A DNA stretch of 64,000 nucleotides from Streptomyces wuyuanensis (GCF_900103455.1 NZ_FNHI01000017.1:62001-126000); one strand, 5' to 3'; positions 17,979 to 26,677 are shown, counted from the first letter of the stretch. The notes: generated by a model not told the origin, from the sequence alone. Numbers and translations: made by a program.

Positions 17979-18076
17979 CGAGAGCGACAGCACGAGGGCC
18001 ACGGCGACGGGCCCGGACGGCACTGACCCGAACGGGACCGGGGCCGCGGCACTCCGGCCCCAGGGCGCGAACACGG

Positions 18077-18113
18077 AGCCGCCGCCGGCCGGGGTGTCCG
18101 GCCGGCGGCGGCT
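18077..18113. terminator. Perfect 16-bp bidirectional terminator
   Basis: Bases 18077-18092 pair perfectly with 18098-18113 over the loop GGTGT. It lies between the converging DUF5995 gene (ends 17978) and the amine oxidase gene (ends 18198). No T tract is present on either side. Confidence 0.8.
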
Positions 18114-18197
18114 GAGGTGACCTCCCGGGTCCGACCGGGTCGCGGTCGGCGGCGGGGGTGCGTTCACGGGCCCCGCGGAGCGGGGCCAGGGAGGGCG

Positions 18198-19892
18198 TCA
18201 GTCCTCGGGGAGCTCCACGGGGGCGATCTCGTCGAAGACGTCGCCCGGGCCCGGGTTGGTGGCGTCGGTCGCGCCGCCGAGGTGGTGCATCACGCCCCAC
18301 ACGGCGTTGAGCGCCGTCTGCACCGCGCCCTCGGCCCAGCCGGCCGTCCACGAGATGTCGTCCCCGGCCAGGAAGATGCCGCGCTTGTCGTCGGGCAGCC
18401 GGTCCTGCATGAAGTGGGTGAACAGGCGCCGCTGGTAGCGGTAGTGGCCCGGCAGGTTGGCCTTGAACGCGCCCATGAAGTAGGGCTCGTTCTCCCAGGA
18501 CACGGTCACCGGGTTGCCGATGATGTGCTTGCGGATGTCGACCTTCGGGTAGATCTCGCCGAGCGACTTGAGCATGACCTCCATGCGCTCGTTCGCGGAC
18601 AGCGGCAGCCACTTGAGGCTGTCGTCGCACCACGTGTAGGAGAGGCAGATGACGGCCGGCTTGTCCGGGCCGTCGTCCAGCAGGTAGGTGCCGCGCGTCA
18701 TCCGGTCGGTGAGCGTCATCGACATCACGTCGCGGCCGGTCTGCTCGTCCTTGTCCAGCCAGAACGGCCGGTCCACCGGCACGAACAGCTTGGACGACTC
18801 CATGTAGTGCGTGCGCTCCATCGCCGTCCAGTGGTCGATGGGGAACAGCGAGTCGTCGCAGGCGATCTTGGAGAGCAGCATCCAGGACTGTGCGGTGAAG
18901 ATCGCCGCCTGGTAGGTGCGGATGTCGCCGGAGGCGTCCGTGACGGTGATGCGGTTGCCCGCGGTGCGGTGCAGCCGGGTCACGGCGGGCCGGGGCTGCC
19001 CGTCCACGTGCAGCGTGGCGAGCGAGGTGCCGTACGACCAGTGGGTGATCTTCTCCGGTGCGCGCTCCCAGAGCCGCAGCGGCAGCTGCTGGGAGCCGCC
19101 GACGATGCCGCGGTGGTGGTCGTCGGCCTCGGTGTAGACGACGCGGAGGATCTCCAGGATGGAGTTGGGGAAGTCGGTGTCCCAGCCGCCGGTGCCGAAG
19201 CCGACCTGGCCGAAGATCTCGCGGTGCCGGAAGGACTTGAACGCCTCGGAGTCGCAGAGGAAGCCGTAGAAGGTCTGGTTGTCGAGCTTCTCGACGAGCT
19301 TCGCCCAGATCTCGCGGATCCGCGGGACGTCGCGCTCGCGCATGGCGCGGTTCATGTCGGAGAAGTCCGCGCCCTCCTCCAGGCAGTCGTTCCACGCCTT
19401 CGCGACGTCCCGGTACACCTGCGGCAGGTCGTCGATGGTCTCCGCGTAGTGCGACTCGCCCTTGAGGTCGACGACGGTCGAGGGGGTGGTCTCGGCGAGC
19501 GGGTTGGGGAAGGCCCGGGTCTCCAGCCCCACCAGGTCGATGTAGTGCTGCAGCGCCGTCGAGGAGGGCGGGAAGCGCATGGCGCCCATCTCGGCGGTGA
19601 GCGACGGGTCGCAGCCCTCGAAGCCCACCGTGCGCAGCCGGCCGCCGATCTGGTCCGCCTCGTAGACGACCGGCTTGAGGCCCATCTTCATCAGCTCGTA
19701 CGCGGCGACGATGCCGGAGAGGCCGCCGCCGATGACCGCGACCTCGGTGCCGTGCTCGGTCGCGGGTATCTGCCCCAGGCCCGCCGGGTTCGCGAGGAAG
19801 TCGTCGTAGGCGTAGGGGAAGTCCGGCCCGAACATGGTGATGGGCGGCTGCGCGTCGGTGTGCGGGACGGCGGTGGGCACCGTGGACGTCAT
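18198..19892 (-). CDS. Flavin amino-acid 2-monooxygenase (DavB-like amine oxidase)
   Basis: 564 residues from ATG 19892, with AGGAG nine bases upstream. An FAD-binding Rossmann motif lies at about 50-80 (VAVIGGGLSGIVAAYELM, then VVYEADQIGGRLRT). The amine oxidase C-terminal FAD motif is GIFLAGDDISWTAGWAEGAVQTALNAVWG. Recalled similarity is strong to Pseudomonas putida lysine 2-monooxygenase DavB in segments GPDFPYAYDDFLANPAGLG, FGQVGFGTGGWDTDFPNS and MSMTLTDRMTRGTYL. Such enzymes convert an L-amino acid to the one-carbon-shorter amide, with O2 and CO2 release. The next gene upstream encodes a nitrilase-type amidase, the expected partner. Lysine or arginine is the likely substrate; tryptophan is less likely. 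Confidence 0.9.
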   Translation of the reverse strand: MTSTVPTAVPHTDAQPPITMFGPDFPYAYDDFLANPAGLGQIPATEHGTEVAVIGGGLSGIVAAYELMKMGLKPVVYEADQIGGRLRTVGFEGCDPSLTAEMGAMRFPPSSTALQHYIDLVGLETRAFPNPLAETTPSTVVDLKGESHYAETIDDLPQVYRDVAKAWNDCLEEGADFSDMNRAMRERDVPRIREIWAKLVEKLDNQTFYGFLCDSEAFKSFRHREIFGQVGFGTGGWDTDFPNSILEILRVVYTEADDHHRGIVGGSQQLPLRLWERAPEKITHWSYGTSLATLHVDGQPRPAVTRLHRTAGNRITVTDASGDIRTYQAAIFTAQSWMLLSKIACDDSLFPIDHWTAMERTHYMESSKLFVPVDRPFWLDKDEQTGRDVMSMTLTDRMTRGTYLLDDGPDKPAVICLSYTWCDDSLKWLPLSANERMEVMLKSLGEIYPKVDIRKHIIGNPVTVSWENEPYFMGAFKANLPGHYRYQRRLFTHFMQDRLPDDKRGIFLAGDDISWTAGWAEGAVQTALNAVWGVMHHLGGATDATNPGPGDVFDEIAPVELPED

Positions 19893-19932
19893 GGGGTGTT
19901 GCTCCTGGTGTGGCGGGGCTGGGCGGGAGGTC

Positions 19933-20745
19933 TCAGCGGGCGAGCGGCCCGTACAGGCCGGGACGGCGGTCGCGCAGATACGGGTTGTCGGCGCGGGAGG
20001 CGGCCAGCAGGTCCGGGTCGGCATCGCCGATCACCAGGTCCTCTCCGTGGCCGGCGCGGGCCCGGACGATGCCGTCGGGGCCGGCGAGGCAGCTCAGCCC
20101 GGCGAAGTCGAACTCGCCCTCGGGGCCGGTGCGGTTGGCGTACGCCACGTACATCTGGCTCTCGAAGGCGCGGACCGGGAGGAGCTTCTCGGCGACGAAC
20201 TGGAAGGGGTTCATCAGCGCGGTCGGCACCGCGAGCAGGTCCGTGCCCGCCAGGGCGTGGGCGCGCACGTTCTCCGGGAACTCGACGTCGTAGCAGATCA
20301 GCAGACCGATCCGGAGGCCGCCGAGCTCGGCCTGGACGACCGTCTCGTCGCCGGGCGTGAACCACTCCTTCTCGAAGCAGCCGAAGAGATGGGTCTTGCG
20401 GTAGTTGGCGAGGCGCGTGCCGTCCGGACCGATCAGCTGCGTCGCGTTGTACACCGTCTCCGCCCGGTCGCCGGTGCCGCGCTCCGGGTAGCCGTAGACG
20501 ACGGCGATCCCGTGGCGGGCGGCGATCGCCGCGACGGCCCCGGCGGAGGCGCCGTCGGCGGTCTCGGCGAGGCGTCGCACGTCATCGCCGATCGCGTAGC
20601 CGGTGAGGTACATCTCCGGGGCGACGAGGAGGCCGGCCCCGGCCGCTGCGGCACGGGCCGCGTGGGTGTCGAGGATCTCGAGGTTCTTGGCGAGGTCGCC
20701 GGGGGTCCCGGAGCTCTGGAGCAGGGCGGTGCGCAGCGGCGGCAT
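19933..20745 (-). CDS. Carbon-nitrogen hydrolase, DavA-like omega-amidase
   Basis: 270 residues from ATG 20745, with GAGGTAGG upstream. The nitrilase-superfamily triad is visible: Glu in VAPEMYLTGYAIG, Lys in NYRKTHLFG, Cys in GLLICYDVEFPENVR. The YGYPERG and NATQLIGPDG segments recall 5-aminovaleramidase DavA. Expected activity is hydrolysis of 5-aminovaleramide or 4-guanidinobutyramide, the product of the monooxygenase encoded 40 bases downstream. Both genes form one unit, preceded by an array of TTGCG repeats. Other C-N hydrolase functions such as omega-amidase cannot be excluded. Confidence 0.9.
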   Translation of the reverse strand: MPPLRTALLQSSGTPGDLAKNLEILDTHAARAAAAGAGLLVAPEMYLTGYAIGDDVRRLAETADGASAGAVAAIAARHGIAVVYGYPERGTGDRAETVYNATQLIGPDGTRLANYRKTHLFGCFEKEWFTPGDETVVQAELGGLRIGLLICYDVEFPENVRAHALAGTDLLAVPTALMNPFQFVAEKLLPVRAFESQMYVAYANRTGPEGEFDFAGLSCLAGPDGIVRARAGHGEDLVIGDADPDLLAASRADNPYLRDRRPGLYGPLAR

Positions 20746-20832
20746 GGACCTACCTCGGAAGGAGTGGGCTGGGTGTCTGGGAGACGTCAAAAACGGTACG
20801 TTCCGGCCAACCGCCGGGACAAGGCGAGACCG

Positions 20833-20891
20833 TTGCGTTCAGAGTGTCGATCCGTTGCGTGAATTCGGCGAGGACCGGCGATTCGTTGCGC
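20833..20891. promoter_or_regulatory. Three TTGCG repeats upstream of the amidase-monooxygenase unit
   Basis: TTGCGT at 20833 and 20855 and TTGCGC at 20886 stand in one orientation, with steps of 22 and 31 bases, roughly two and three helical turns. They lie 88 to 146 bases above the amidase start. The same arrangement precedes the permease-regulator unit at 23060. An Lrp/AsnC protein is encoded next door, and this family binds phased weak repeats. Binding is inferred. Confidence 0.5.
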
Positions 20892-20946
20892 CTCGGCCGT
20901 CGGCGCTCCCTGCGGTCCGTGGCGGCACCCGCCGGGACCCGGGGGC

Positions 20947-21402
20947 TCAGGCAGGTGCCCCCGAGGAGAACCGCCTGAGCAGGGGCGACAGCACCAGGAC
21001 CGACTTGGTCCGCTCCACGAAGGGTTCTCCGGCGATCCGCTCCAGCACCCGCTCGAAGTGGCGCATGTCGGAGGCGAAGACCTGGACGATCGCGTCCGCC
21101 TCCCCGGTGACGGTGGAGGCGGACGCGACCTCCGGGTACCGCTCGAGCCCGCGCTTGATGGTCCCGGGAGAGGTGTTGCTGCGTGCGTAGATCTCGATGA
21201 AGCCCTCGGTCTCCCAGCCCATCGCGGCCGGGTCGACGCGGACCGTGAAGCCGGTGATGGCCCCCTCCGCCCGGAGCCTGTCCACGCGCCGCTTCACGGC
21301 GGGCGCGGACAGGCCGACGAGCGAACCGATGTCGGCGTAGGAACGGCGGGCGTCCTCGGCGAGGGCGTGGACGATGCGTTCGTCGAGATCGTTCAGTCGC
21401 AC
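20947..21402 (-). CDS. Lrp/AsnC family transcriptional regulator
   Basis: 151 residues from GTG 21402, the length expected of the family; an extension to 21492 would overlap the permease. The N-terminal HTH is LNDLDERIVHALAEDARRSYADIGSLVGLSAPAVKRRVDRL. The RAM/ActR effector domain is from about 65 to 140, with FIEIYARSNTSP, VASASTVTGEADAIVQV and a Ser/Leu-rich end. It is 10 bases below the permease stop, so co-transcribed. Such regulators usually sense an amino acid. It probably controls the neighbouring permease and 2-monooxygenase units. Confidence 0.92.
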   Translation of the reverse strand: MRLNDLDERIVHALAEDARRSYADIGSLVGLSAPAVKRRVDRLRAEGAITGFTVRVDPAAMGWETEGFIEIYARSNTSPGTIKRGLERYPEVASASTVTGEADAIVQVFASDMRHFERVLERIAGEPFVERTKSVLVLSPLLRRFSSGAPA

Positions 21403-21412
21403 GGGGGGTGGA

Positions 21413-22885
21413 TCACTTCTCTGCAGTTGCCAACCGGGAGCGGCGAAGGCCGTAGAGGAAGTAGAACACGAGCCCGGCGGCCATCCAGCCACCGAACCAC
21501 ACCCAGGTGATGCCGGGGAGGCTGAGCATCATGTAGGCGCAGAATCCGAAGCCCAGGATCGGGGTGACCGGGAAGAGCATCACCTTGAAGGTGCGGTTCA
21601 TGTCCGGGCGCTTCCACCGCAGGATGATCACGGCGACGTTGACCAGCGCGAAGGCGAACAGGGTGCCGATGCTCGTGGCGTTGGCCAGTTCGCCGAGCGG
21701 GATGAAGGCGGCCAGGACTCCGCAGAACAGCGAGACGATCACGGTGTTGGCGCGCGGGGCGCCGGTCTTCTCGTTGACCTTGGCGAAGACCTTGGGCACC
21801 AGGCCGTCGCGGGACATCGCGAACAGGATGCGGGTCTGGCCGTACAGCACGGCGAAGACGACGCTGGCGATCGCGACGACGGCGCCGGCGGCGAGCACCA
21901 CGCCCCAGAAGCTCTGGCCCGTGACGTCCTTCATGATCTGTGCGAGCGCGGCCTCGGTGCCCTCGAAGTCCTGCCACGGCATGGCGCCGACGGCGACCAG
22001 GGCGACGAGGCAGTAGAGCACGGTGACGATCAGCAGCGACAGCATGATCGCGCGGGGGAGGTCCTTCTTCGGGTTCTTCGCCTCCTCGCCGGCGGTGGAG
22101 GCGGCGTCGAAGCCGATGTAGGAGAAGAACAGCGTGGCCGCGGCGGCGCTGATCCCGGTGATGCCGAGCGGGGCGAGCGGGGCGTAGTTGCCGGCCTTGA
22201 TGCCCATGAAGCCGATGCCGATGAAGAGCAGCAGCGTCACGATCTTGATGACGACCATCACCGTGTTGACGCGGGCGCTCTCCTTGGCACCGCCCATCAG
22301 GAAGACCATGGCGAGCAGCACGACGACGAGCGCGGGGAGGTTGATGAACCCGCCCTCGCCGATCGGCGCGGACACGGCGCTCGGGATCGTCACCCCGATC
22401 GTGCCGTCGAGCAGTTCGTTCAGGTACTCGCCCCAGCCGACGGCGACGGCCGCGACGGAGACCCCGTACTCCAGCACCAGGCACCAGCCGCAGACCCAGG
22501 CGATCAGTTCGCCCATGGTCGCGTACGAGTAGGAGTACGACGATCCCGAGACCGGCACGGCGCCGGCGAGCTCGGCGTAGGACAGGGCCGAGAACAGGGC
22601 CGTCAGGCCGGCGACGACGAAGGAGATCGCGACGGCCGGGCCGGCGAGCGGGGTGGCCTCGCCGAGGACGACGAAGATGCCGGTGCCGAGGGTGGCACCG
22701 ATGCTGATCATGGTCAGCTGCCACATGGTGAGCGAGCGGCGGAGCGTGCCGCCCTCGCCCTGGCCGCCCTCGGAGACGAGCTGCTCGACGGGCTTGCGCC
22801 GCATCAGACGGCTGCCGAGGCCCTGGGCGGGGCCACCGGGGTCCCTCTGGGGGGTGACGGGGGGCGCTGCGCCGTGGTCCAACAC
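21413..22885 (-). CDS. APC-family amino acid permease (CAT/YfnA-like)
   Basis: 490 residues from GTG 22885, with AAGGAG about nine bases upstream. Twelve or so hydrophobic helices are present. The first carries the APC signature ISIGATLGTGIFVVLGEA; further family motifs are GPAVAISFVVAGLTALFSALSYAELAG and FFSYIGFDAASTAGEEAKNPKKDLPRAI. The short N-terminal RRKPVEQLVSEG resembles cationic amino acid transporters (CAT). With the monooxygenase-amidase pair and AsnC regulator it suggests uptake of lysine or arginine. Substrate is not proven. Confidence 0.92.
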   Translation of the reverse strand: MLDHGAAPPVTPQRDPGGPAQGLGSRLMRRKPVEQLVSEGGQGEGGTLRRSLTMWQLTMISIGATLGTGIFVVLGEATPLAGPAVAISFVVAGLTALFSALSYAELAGAVPVSGSSYSYSYATMGELIAWVCGWCLVLEYGVSVAAVAVGWGEYLNELLDGTIGVTIPSAVSAPIGEGGFINLPALVVVLLAMVFLMGGAKESARVNTVMVVIKIVTLLLFIGIGFMGIKAGNYAPLAPLGITGISAAAATLFFSYIGFDAASTAGEEAKNPKKDLPRAIMLSLLIVTVLYCLVALVAVGAMPWQDFEGTEAALAQIMKDVTGQSFWGVVLAAGAVVAIASVVFAVLYGQTRILFAMSRDGLVPKVFAKVNEKTGAPRANTVIVSLFCGVLAAFIPLGELANATSIGTLFAFALVNVAVIILRWKRPDMNRTFKVMLFPVTPILGFGFCAYMMLSLPGITWVWFGGWMAAGLVFYFLYGLRRSRLATAEK

Positions 22886-23059
22886 TGGGGAGGCTCCTTA
22901 TCGCTGCCTATCGGTGAGGCGGCGACCGCGGCGGCCCGGCGCAGGCATGACCGAGGGCAGCCCGGAGCGCGGGGGAATCGCCGAGCAGGCGGTCCCCGCC
23001 ACTCCACGTACAGGCAGGAACCCTACGAGGTTGACGTTCCCGACCGTAATGCATGAGCT

Positions 23060-23126
23060 TTGCGCACCTGCGCAAGATCATTGCGTACTGGGGGCGACGA
23101 CGGGGGTTCGTTGCACGGCCGCGCAA
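23060..23126. promoter_or_regulatory. TTGC repeat array upstream of the permease-regulator unit
   Basis: TTGCGC (23060), TTGCGT (23081) and TTGCAC (23111) share orientation with steps of 21 and 30 bases, nearly identical to the array at 20833-20891. Inverse copies GCGCAA at 23070 and 23121 make short palindromes with the first and third. The array lies 175 bases or more above the permease start. The adjacent 22886-23059 sequence shows no gene. Confidence 0.5.
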
Positions 23127-23132
23127 AGGTGT

Positions 23133-23501
23133 TCAGATTTCGCGCAACCGGTCTGCTATCTCCCTCAGCAGGGACGGGTCGTGCTCGCCTCGCCGGTCGG
23201 GCGGCGCGGAGACCCGCACCAGACCCGCTTCGACGAGGTCGACGAGCAGGACCCGGACGACCGTCAGGGGCATGTCGGCGTCCGCCGCGACCTCGGCGAC
23301 CGGTCGCGGCGCGCGGCGGACCAGTTCCAGCAGCGCGCTGCGGGCATGGTCGAGTCGCGGCTCGGGTCTGTCCCATTCCACGGCTCTGACCTGCGACATC
23401 AGATCGATGTGGTGCTCCGCGACGGGACGGGTCCGGCCGTGGGTGACGGTGTACGGCCGCACCATCGACCCGGTCTCGTCCTCGTACCAGTGATCGTTCA
23501 C
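23133..23501 (-). CDS. cvnC: DUF742 protein, conservon component CvnC
   Basis: 122 residues of the DUF742 family: SMVRPYTVTHGRTRP near the start, then a winged-helix-like region RRAPRPVAEVAADADMPLTVVRVLLVDLVEAGLV, and the usual end PSLLREIADRLREI. It lies 4 bases below cvnB. CvnC is an accessory of the conservon signalling complex at the membrane, which normally works with a small GTPase CvnD. No CvnD gene follows here; the next minus-strand gene is the permease, 247 bases away. Confidence 0.92.
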   Translation of the reverse strand: MNDHWYEDETGSMVRPYTVTHGRTRPVAEHHIDLMSQVRAVEWDRPEPRLDHARSALLELVRRAPRPVAEVAADADMPLTVVRVLLVDLVEAGLVRVSAPPDRRGEHDPSLLREIADRLREI

Positions 23502-23505
23502 GGGA

Positions 23506-23943
23506 CTACGCGTCGGGGGCCTCGGCGGCCGAGCGCGCGGGGACGGCCATGTGCCGGCCGACGCGCTTCACCAGGAGCGCCATCTCGTGGGCGAGCTGTC
23601 CGACGTCGGTCTCGGTGCCGCTGAGCACCGCCAGCCGGCTGCCGTCGCCGGCCGGGGTGATGAACAGATAGGCGTCGTCGAGCATGACCATCGTCTGGCG
23701 GACCTTCCCGGCCGCGAATCGGGAACCGGCCTCACCGGCGAGGCTGTGGAAGCCCGCGCACACGGCGGACAGATGCTCCGCGTCCCGCTGCGGCATCCCC
23801 CGGGAGGCGCAGGTGACCAGGCCGTCCGCGGTGAGCAGCACGGCCCGGCGGACGTGGTCGGTCCTGTCCAGCAGGTCGTCGAGCAGCCAGCCGAGGCCGT
23901 CCGCGGCGGTCCGTCCGGGCTCTCCGGCGTACGGCTCAGCCAT
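23506..23943 (-). CDS. cvnB: Roadblock/LC7 protein, conservon component CvnB
   Basis: 145 residues from ATG 23943, overlapping cvnA by 8 bases, with AAGGAC upstream. The roadblock/LC7 fold is recognisable: LGWLLDDLLDRTDHVRRAVLLTADGLVTCASRGM, then AEHLSAVCAGFHSLAGEAGSRF and VMLDDAYLFITPAGDGSRLAVLS. In conservons and in MglB-type systems such proteins regulate a partner GTPase. That partner is missing here. Confidence 0.93.
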   Translation of the reverse strand: MAEPYAGEPGRTAADGLGWLLDDLLDRTDHVRRAVLLTADGLVTCASRGMPQRDAEHLSAVCAGFHSLAGEAGSRFAAGKVRQTMVMLDDAYLFITPAGDGSRLAVLSGTETDVGQLAHEMALLVKRVGRHMAVPARSAAEAPDA

Positions 23944-26677
23944 CGTCGTGCGTCCTTTCGTCGTTCGTGGATCCCCGCCCGGCCGGCGTGCTCCCGCCGC
24001 CCGGAGCGCCCCCGTCACCCGGCGCGCTCGCGCGCGATTCGCTTCCCCGCGGCTCGCTTCTGCGTCCGCGGTCGAGCCCTCGCTGGAAGGCACCGAAGAC
24101 GGCTCGCATCTCCTCCGCGCTGATCTCCCTCTCCGGCTTTCCGGGCCCGTCCTGCTCCGCTCCGGGGCGCCCTTCGCGCAGCGGGGCGGCGAGGGACGCC
24201 TGGCGGATCCGGGTGGGCAGGGTCCGGGGCGCCGGGCCGTGCTCGGCCGGCGGTTCGCCGCCGGATCCCGGGGCGGGAGCCGCACTCCGGGTCCCGGCCG
24301 GGTCGTCTCCCGTCCCGCTGCCGGAGGGCGGGGCCGCGTCGGCCCGCGCCTGCTCCGGTCCGGGGTCGGCGCCGGGGCCGGTCTGCTGTTCCGCCCGGTC
24401 CGCCGTCGAGGGGTGGAAACGGCGGCGGACGGGCAGCGGGCTCGGCGGCCCGCCGAGCGGCCTGACCCCCGACTCCTCACCTCCTGCGCCGGATCGGACC
24501 TCCGACTCCTCACCTCCTGCGCCGGGCCGCGGGCTCGTGGTGCCTCGTCCATCGGGCGCCGCGCTGCCGTGCTCGGCCGGCTCGTCCACCGGCGGCACGG
24601 AGCGCGTCGGGAGGGTGCGGACCACCGCGCCGGCCCCGGAAGGCGCTGTCGCCGCAGGCTCGGCCCCGAAGGCCGTCGCAGCGCCGGCGAGGGCCGCCTC
24701 GTGCGCCCGGTCCGGTGCGGAGGACGGCCCCCGGTCGGGGTCCGGCGCCGGGTCCGCCGGGGTGATGATCGGGTTGGGCAGCAGCACCACCGCGGTGGTG
24801 CCCCCGTACGGGGAGCGGGTGAGGGTGACGGTGATGCCGTGCCTGGCGGCGAGCCGGCCGACGATGTACAGGCCGAGGCGCTCGTCCTGGACCGGGTCGA
24901 AGTCGCCCGGGCGCGCCAGGGTGCGGTGGGCCCGGGCGAGTTCTTCGCCGTCCATGCCGAGGCCGCGGTCGTCGATCTCCAGGACGAAGCCGTTGCGGGC
25001 CTCGCCCGTGCGCATCGTCACCTGGGTGTGCGGCGGCGAGAAGGCCGCGGCGTTCTCGACCAGCTCCGCGACGAGATGCACCACGTCCGCCACGGCGTCC
25101 GCGCCCACGCCGACCGCGGGCATCGGGGGCACCACGACCCGCGTGTAGTCCTCGATCTCGCCGACCGCGGCCGCCACCACGTCCACGAGCGGCACCGGCT
25201 TGCGCCACCGCCGGCCGGGCGCCGCGCCCGAGAGGATGATCAGGCCCTCCGCGTGGCGCCGCATACGGGTGGTCAGATGGTCGATGCGGAACAGGTCCTC
25301 GAGCGTGTCAGGGTCCGTCGTCCGCCGCTCCAGCGTGTCGACGAGCTTCGCCTGCCGGTGCACCAGCGCCTGGTTCCGTCGCGCGATGTTCAGCAGGACG
25401 GCGAAGACGCCGCGCCGCAGCGTCGCCTGCTTCACCGCCGCCTCGACGGCCGCCCGGCGCGCCGCGTTGAGAGCCGTGCCCACCTGGGCGATCTCGTCGG
25501 GCTCCCCGTCCCCGTCGGCGAAGTCCAGGGGTGGCGCCGCGGCCGCCGGGTCGACGTCCTCGCCCGCGCCGAGCCGCTCCATCACCTCGGGCAGCCGACG
25601 GGTGGCGAGTACGTCCGCCGCGTCCCGCAGCTCCTCCAGCCGCCGGGCGATCCGCCGGCCGGCGCTCACCGAGAGCCACACGGAGAGGCCGACCGCGGCC
25701 AGCCCGGCGAGGCCGACGACGGCCGCCTTGACCATCTCGCGGTAGGCGAACGCGCGTCCGCGTTCGGCCGCGTTCAGGGCGGATTCGGTGCACAGCAGCA
25801 TGTACCGCTTGACCGCGCGGTCCGTGGTGGTACGCCACGAGGCATCCGCCATCGCCTCGCCGGCGTTCGCCGCACCGGCCCGGAGCAGCGCGTCCTCCCC
25901 CGAGGTCAGGGCCCGGTACTCGGCGCTCCGCTGGAAGTCCGTGAAGAGCTTCCGGGAGTCCGCCGGGAGATCGGGGACGTAGGTGCGGTGGAAGACGCGC
26001 CGGTCCTCGATGGCCGCGGTGAGCGTGTCGTACTGGGCGTCGCCGAGGGCTCCGGCAGCCCGTGCCCCGGCCACGAGCGCGTCCTCGCGGGAGACGAACT
26101 CCCGCACCCGCACGAGCTCCACGACAACCTGCGCCTCGCGTGCGAGCTGTCCGGCCTGCAGCGCGGTGAGCTGGGACTGGACGTCGAAGGTCGGCTCGAC
26201 GATCACCGTGTAGGCGTCGACCGCCTCGCTCCAGGAGAGACGGCGGTCGACCACCGCGTTCCGCAGGGCGTCGAGCCGCTCGGCGGCGCGGGCCATCGCG
26301 TCCAGGGACTCGCGCTGCCGTCCGGAGAGGTCCTCGCGGCGGTCCTGGTCGCCGACGGCGTCGAGCATGGCCTCCACGGCACGGTCCGTCGAACGCTGCT
26401 GGGCCAGCAGCGCGGCGGCGTCGGCCGCCCCGCCGTTCCGCTGCCCGGCACCCAGATAGGCGGCGGAGAGCCGGCGTTCGATCTGGATCTGCCCGACAGC
26501 CGTGTCGACCGGGGTGCCGAACGTCTCGTACACGCTCTGGAGCCGGATCAGGGCCCGCAGATCCCCCGTCACGGACACCATGGCGAAGCTCCACAACGCC
26601 AGCAGGGCAACGGCGGGCACAGCAGTGAGGGCCACGATCCGGCCGCGGATCGTGGGAGGGCGCAATCGCCGGCGCAT
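23936..26677 (-). CDS. cvnA: Nitrate/nitrite-sensor-type histidine kinase, conservon component CvnA
   Basis: 913 residues. Transmembrane helix near 15-35, an extracytoplasmic NIT-like helical sensor (about 40-310), a second helix near 320-340 (VVGLAGLAAVGLSVWLSV), a HAMP-like linker, a dimerisation region with FRIDHLTTRMRRHAEGLIILSG, and HATPase_c (about 510-620) with LVENAAAFSPP, DDRGLGMDGEEL and GLYIVGRLAARHG. The ~290-residue C-terminal tail is disordered and Pro/Gly/Glu rich, with an 11-residue tandem repeat. Conservon kinases lack a cognate response regulator and act with CvnB/C. ATG 26677 lies directly before the first basic residues. Confidence 0.93.
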   Translation of the reverse strand: MRRRLRPPTIRGRIVALTAVPAVALLALWSFAMVSVTGDLRALIRLQSVYETFGTPVDTAVGQIQIERRLSAAYLGAGQRNGGAADAAALLAQQRSTDRAVEAMLDAVGDQDRREDLSGRQRESLDAMARAAERLDALRNAVVDRRLSWSEAVDAYTVIVEPTFDVQSQLTALQAGQLAREAQVVVELVRVREFVSREDALVAGARAAGALGDAQYDTLTAAIEDRRVFHRTYVPDLPADSRKLFTDFQRSAEYRALTSGEDALLRAGAANAGEAMADASWRTTTDRAVKRYMLLCTESALNAAERGRAFAYREMVKAAVVGLAGLAAVGLSVWLSVSAGRRIARRLEELRDAADVLATRRLPEVMERLGAGEDVDPAAAAPPLDFADGDGEPDEIAQVGTALNAARRAAVEAAVKQATLRRGVFAVLLNIARRNQALVHRQAKLVDTLERRTTDPDTLEDLFRIDHLTTRMRRHAEGLIILSGAAPGRRWRKPVPLVDVVAAAVGEIEDYTRVVVPPMPAVGVGADAVADVVHLVAELVENAAAFSPPHTQVTMRTGEARNGFVLEIDDRGLGMDGEELARAHRTLARPGDFDPVQDERLGLYIVGRLAARHGITVTLTRSPYGGTTAVVLLPNPIITPADPAPDPDRGPSSAPDRAHEAALAGAATAFGAEPAATAPSGAGAVVRTLPTRSVPPVDEPAEHGSAAPDGRGTTSPRPGAGGEESEVRSGAGGEESGVRPLGGPPSPLPVRRRFHPSTADRAEQQTGPGADPGPEQARADAAPPSGSGTGDDPAGTRSAAPAPGSGGEPPAEHGPAPRTLPTRIRQASLAAPLREGRPGAEQDGPGKPEREISAEEMRAVFGAFQRGLDRGRRSEPRGSESRASAPGDGGAPGGGSTPAGRGSTNDERTHDDG
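24471..24525. repeat. 33-base tandem repeat inside cvnA
   Basis: The 22 bases at 24471-24492 recur exactly at 24504-24525, giving a period of 33 bases (11 residues, core GAGGEES) in the low-complexity tail of CvnA. It keeps the reading frame. Confidence 0.8.
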
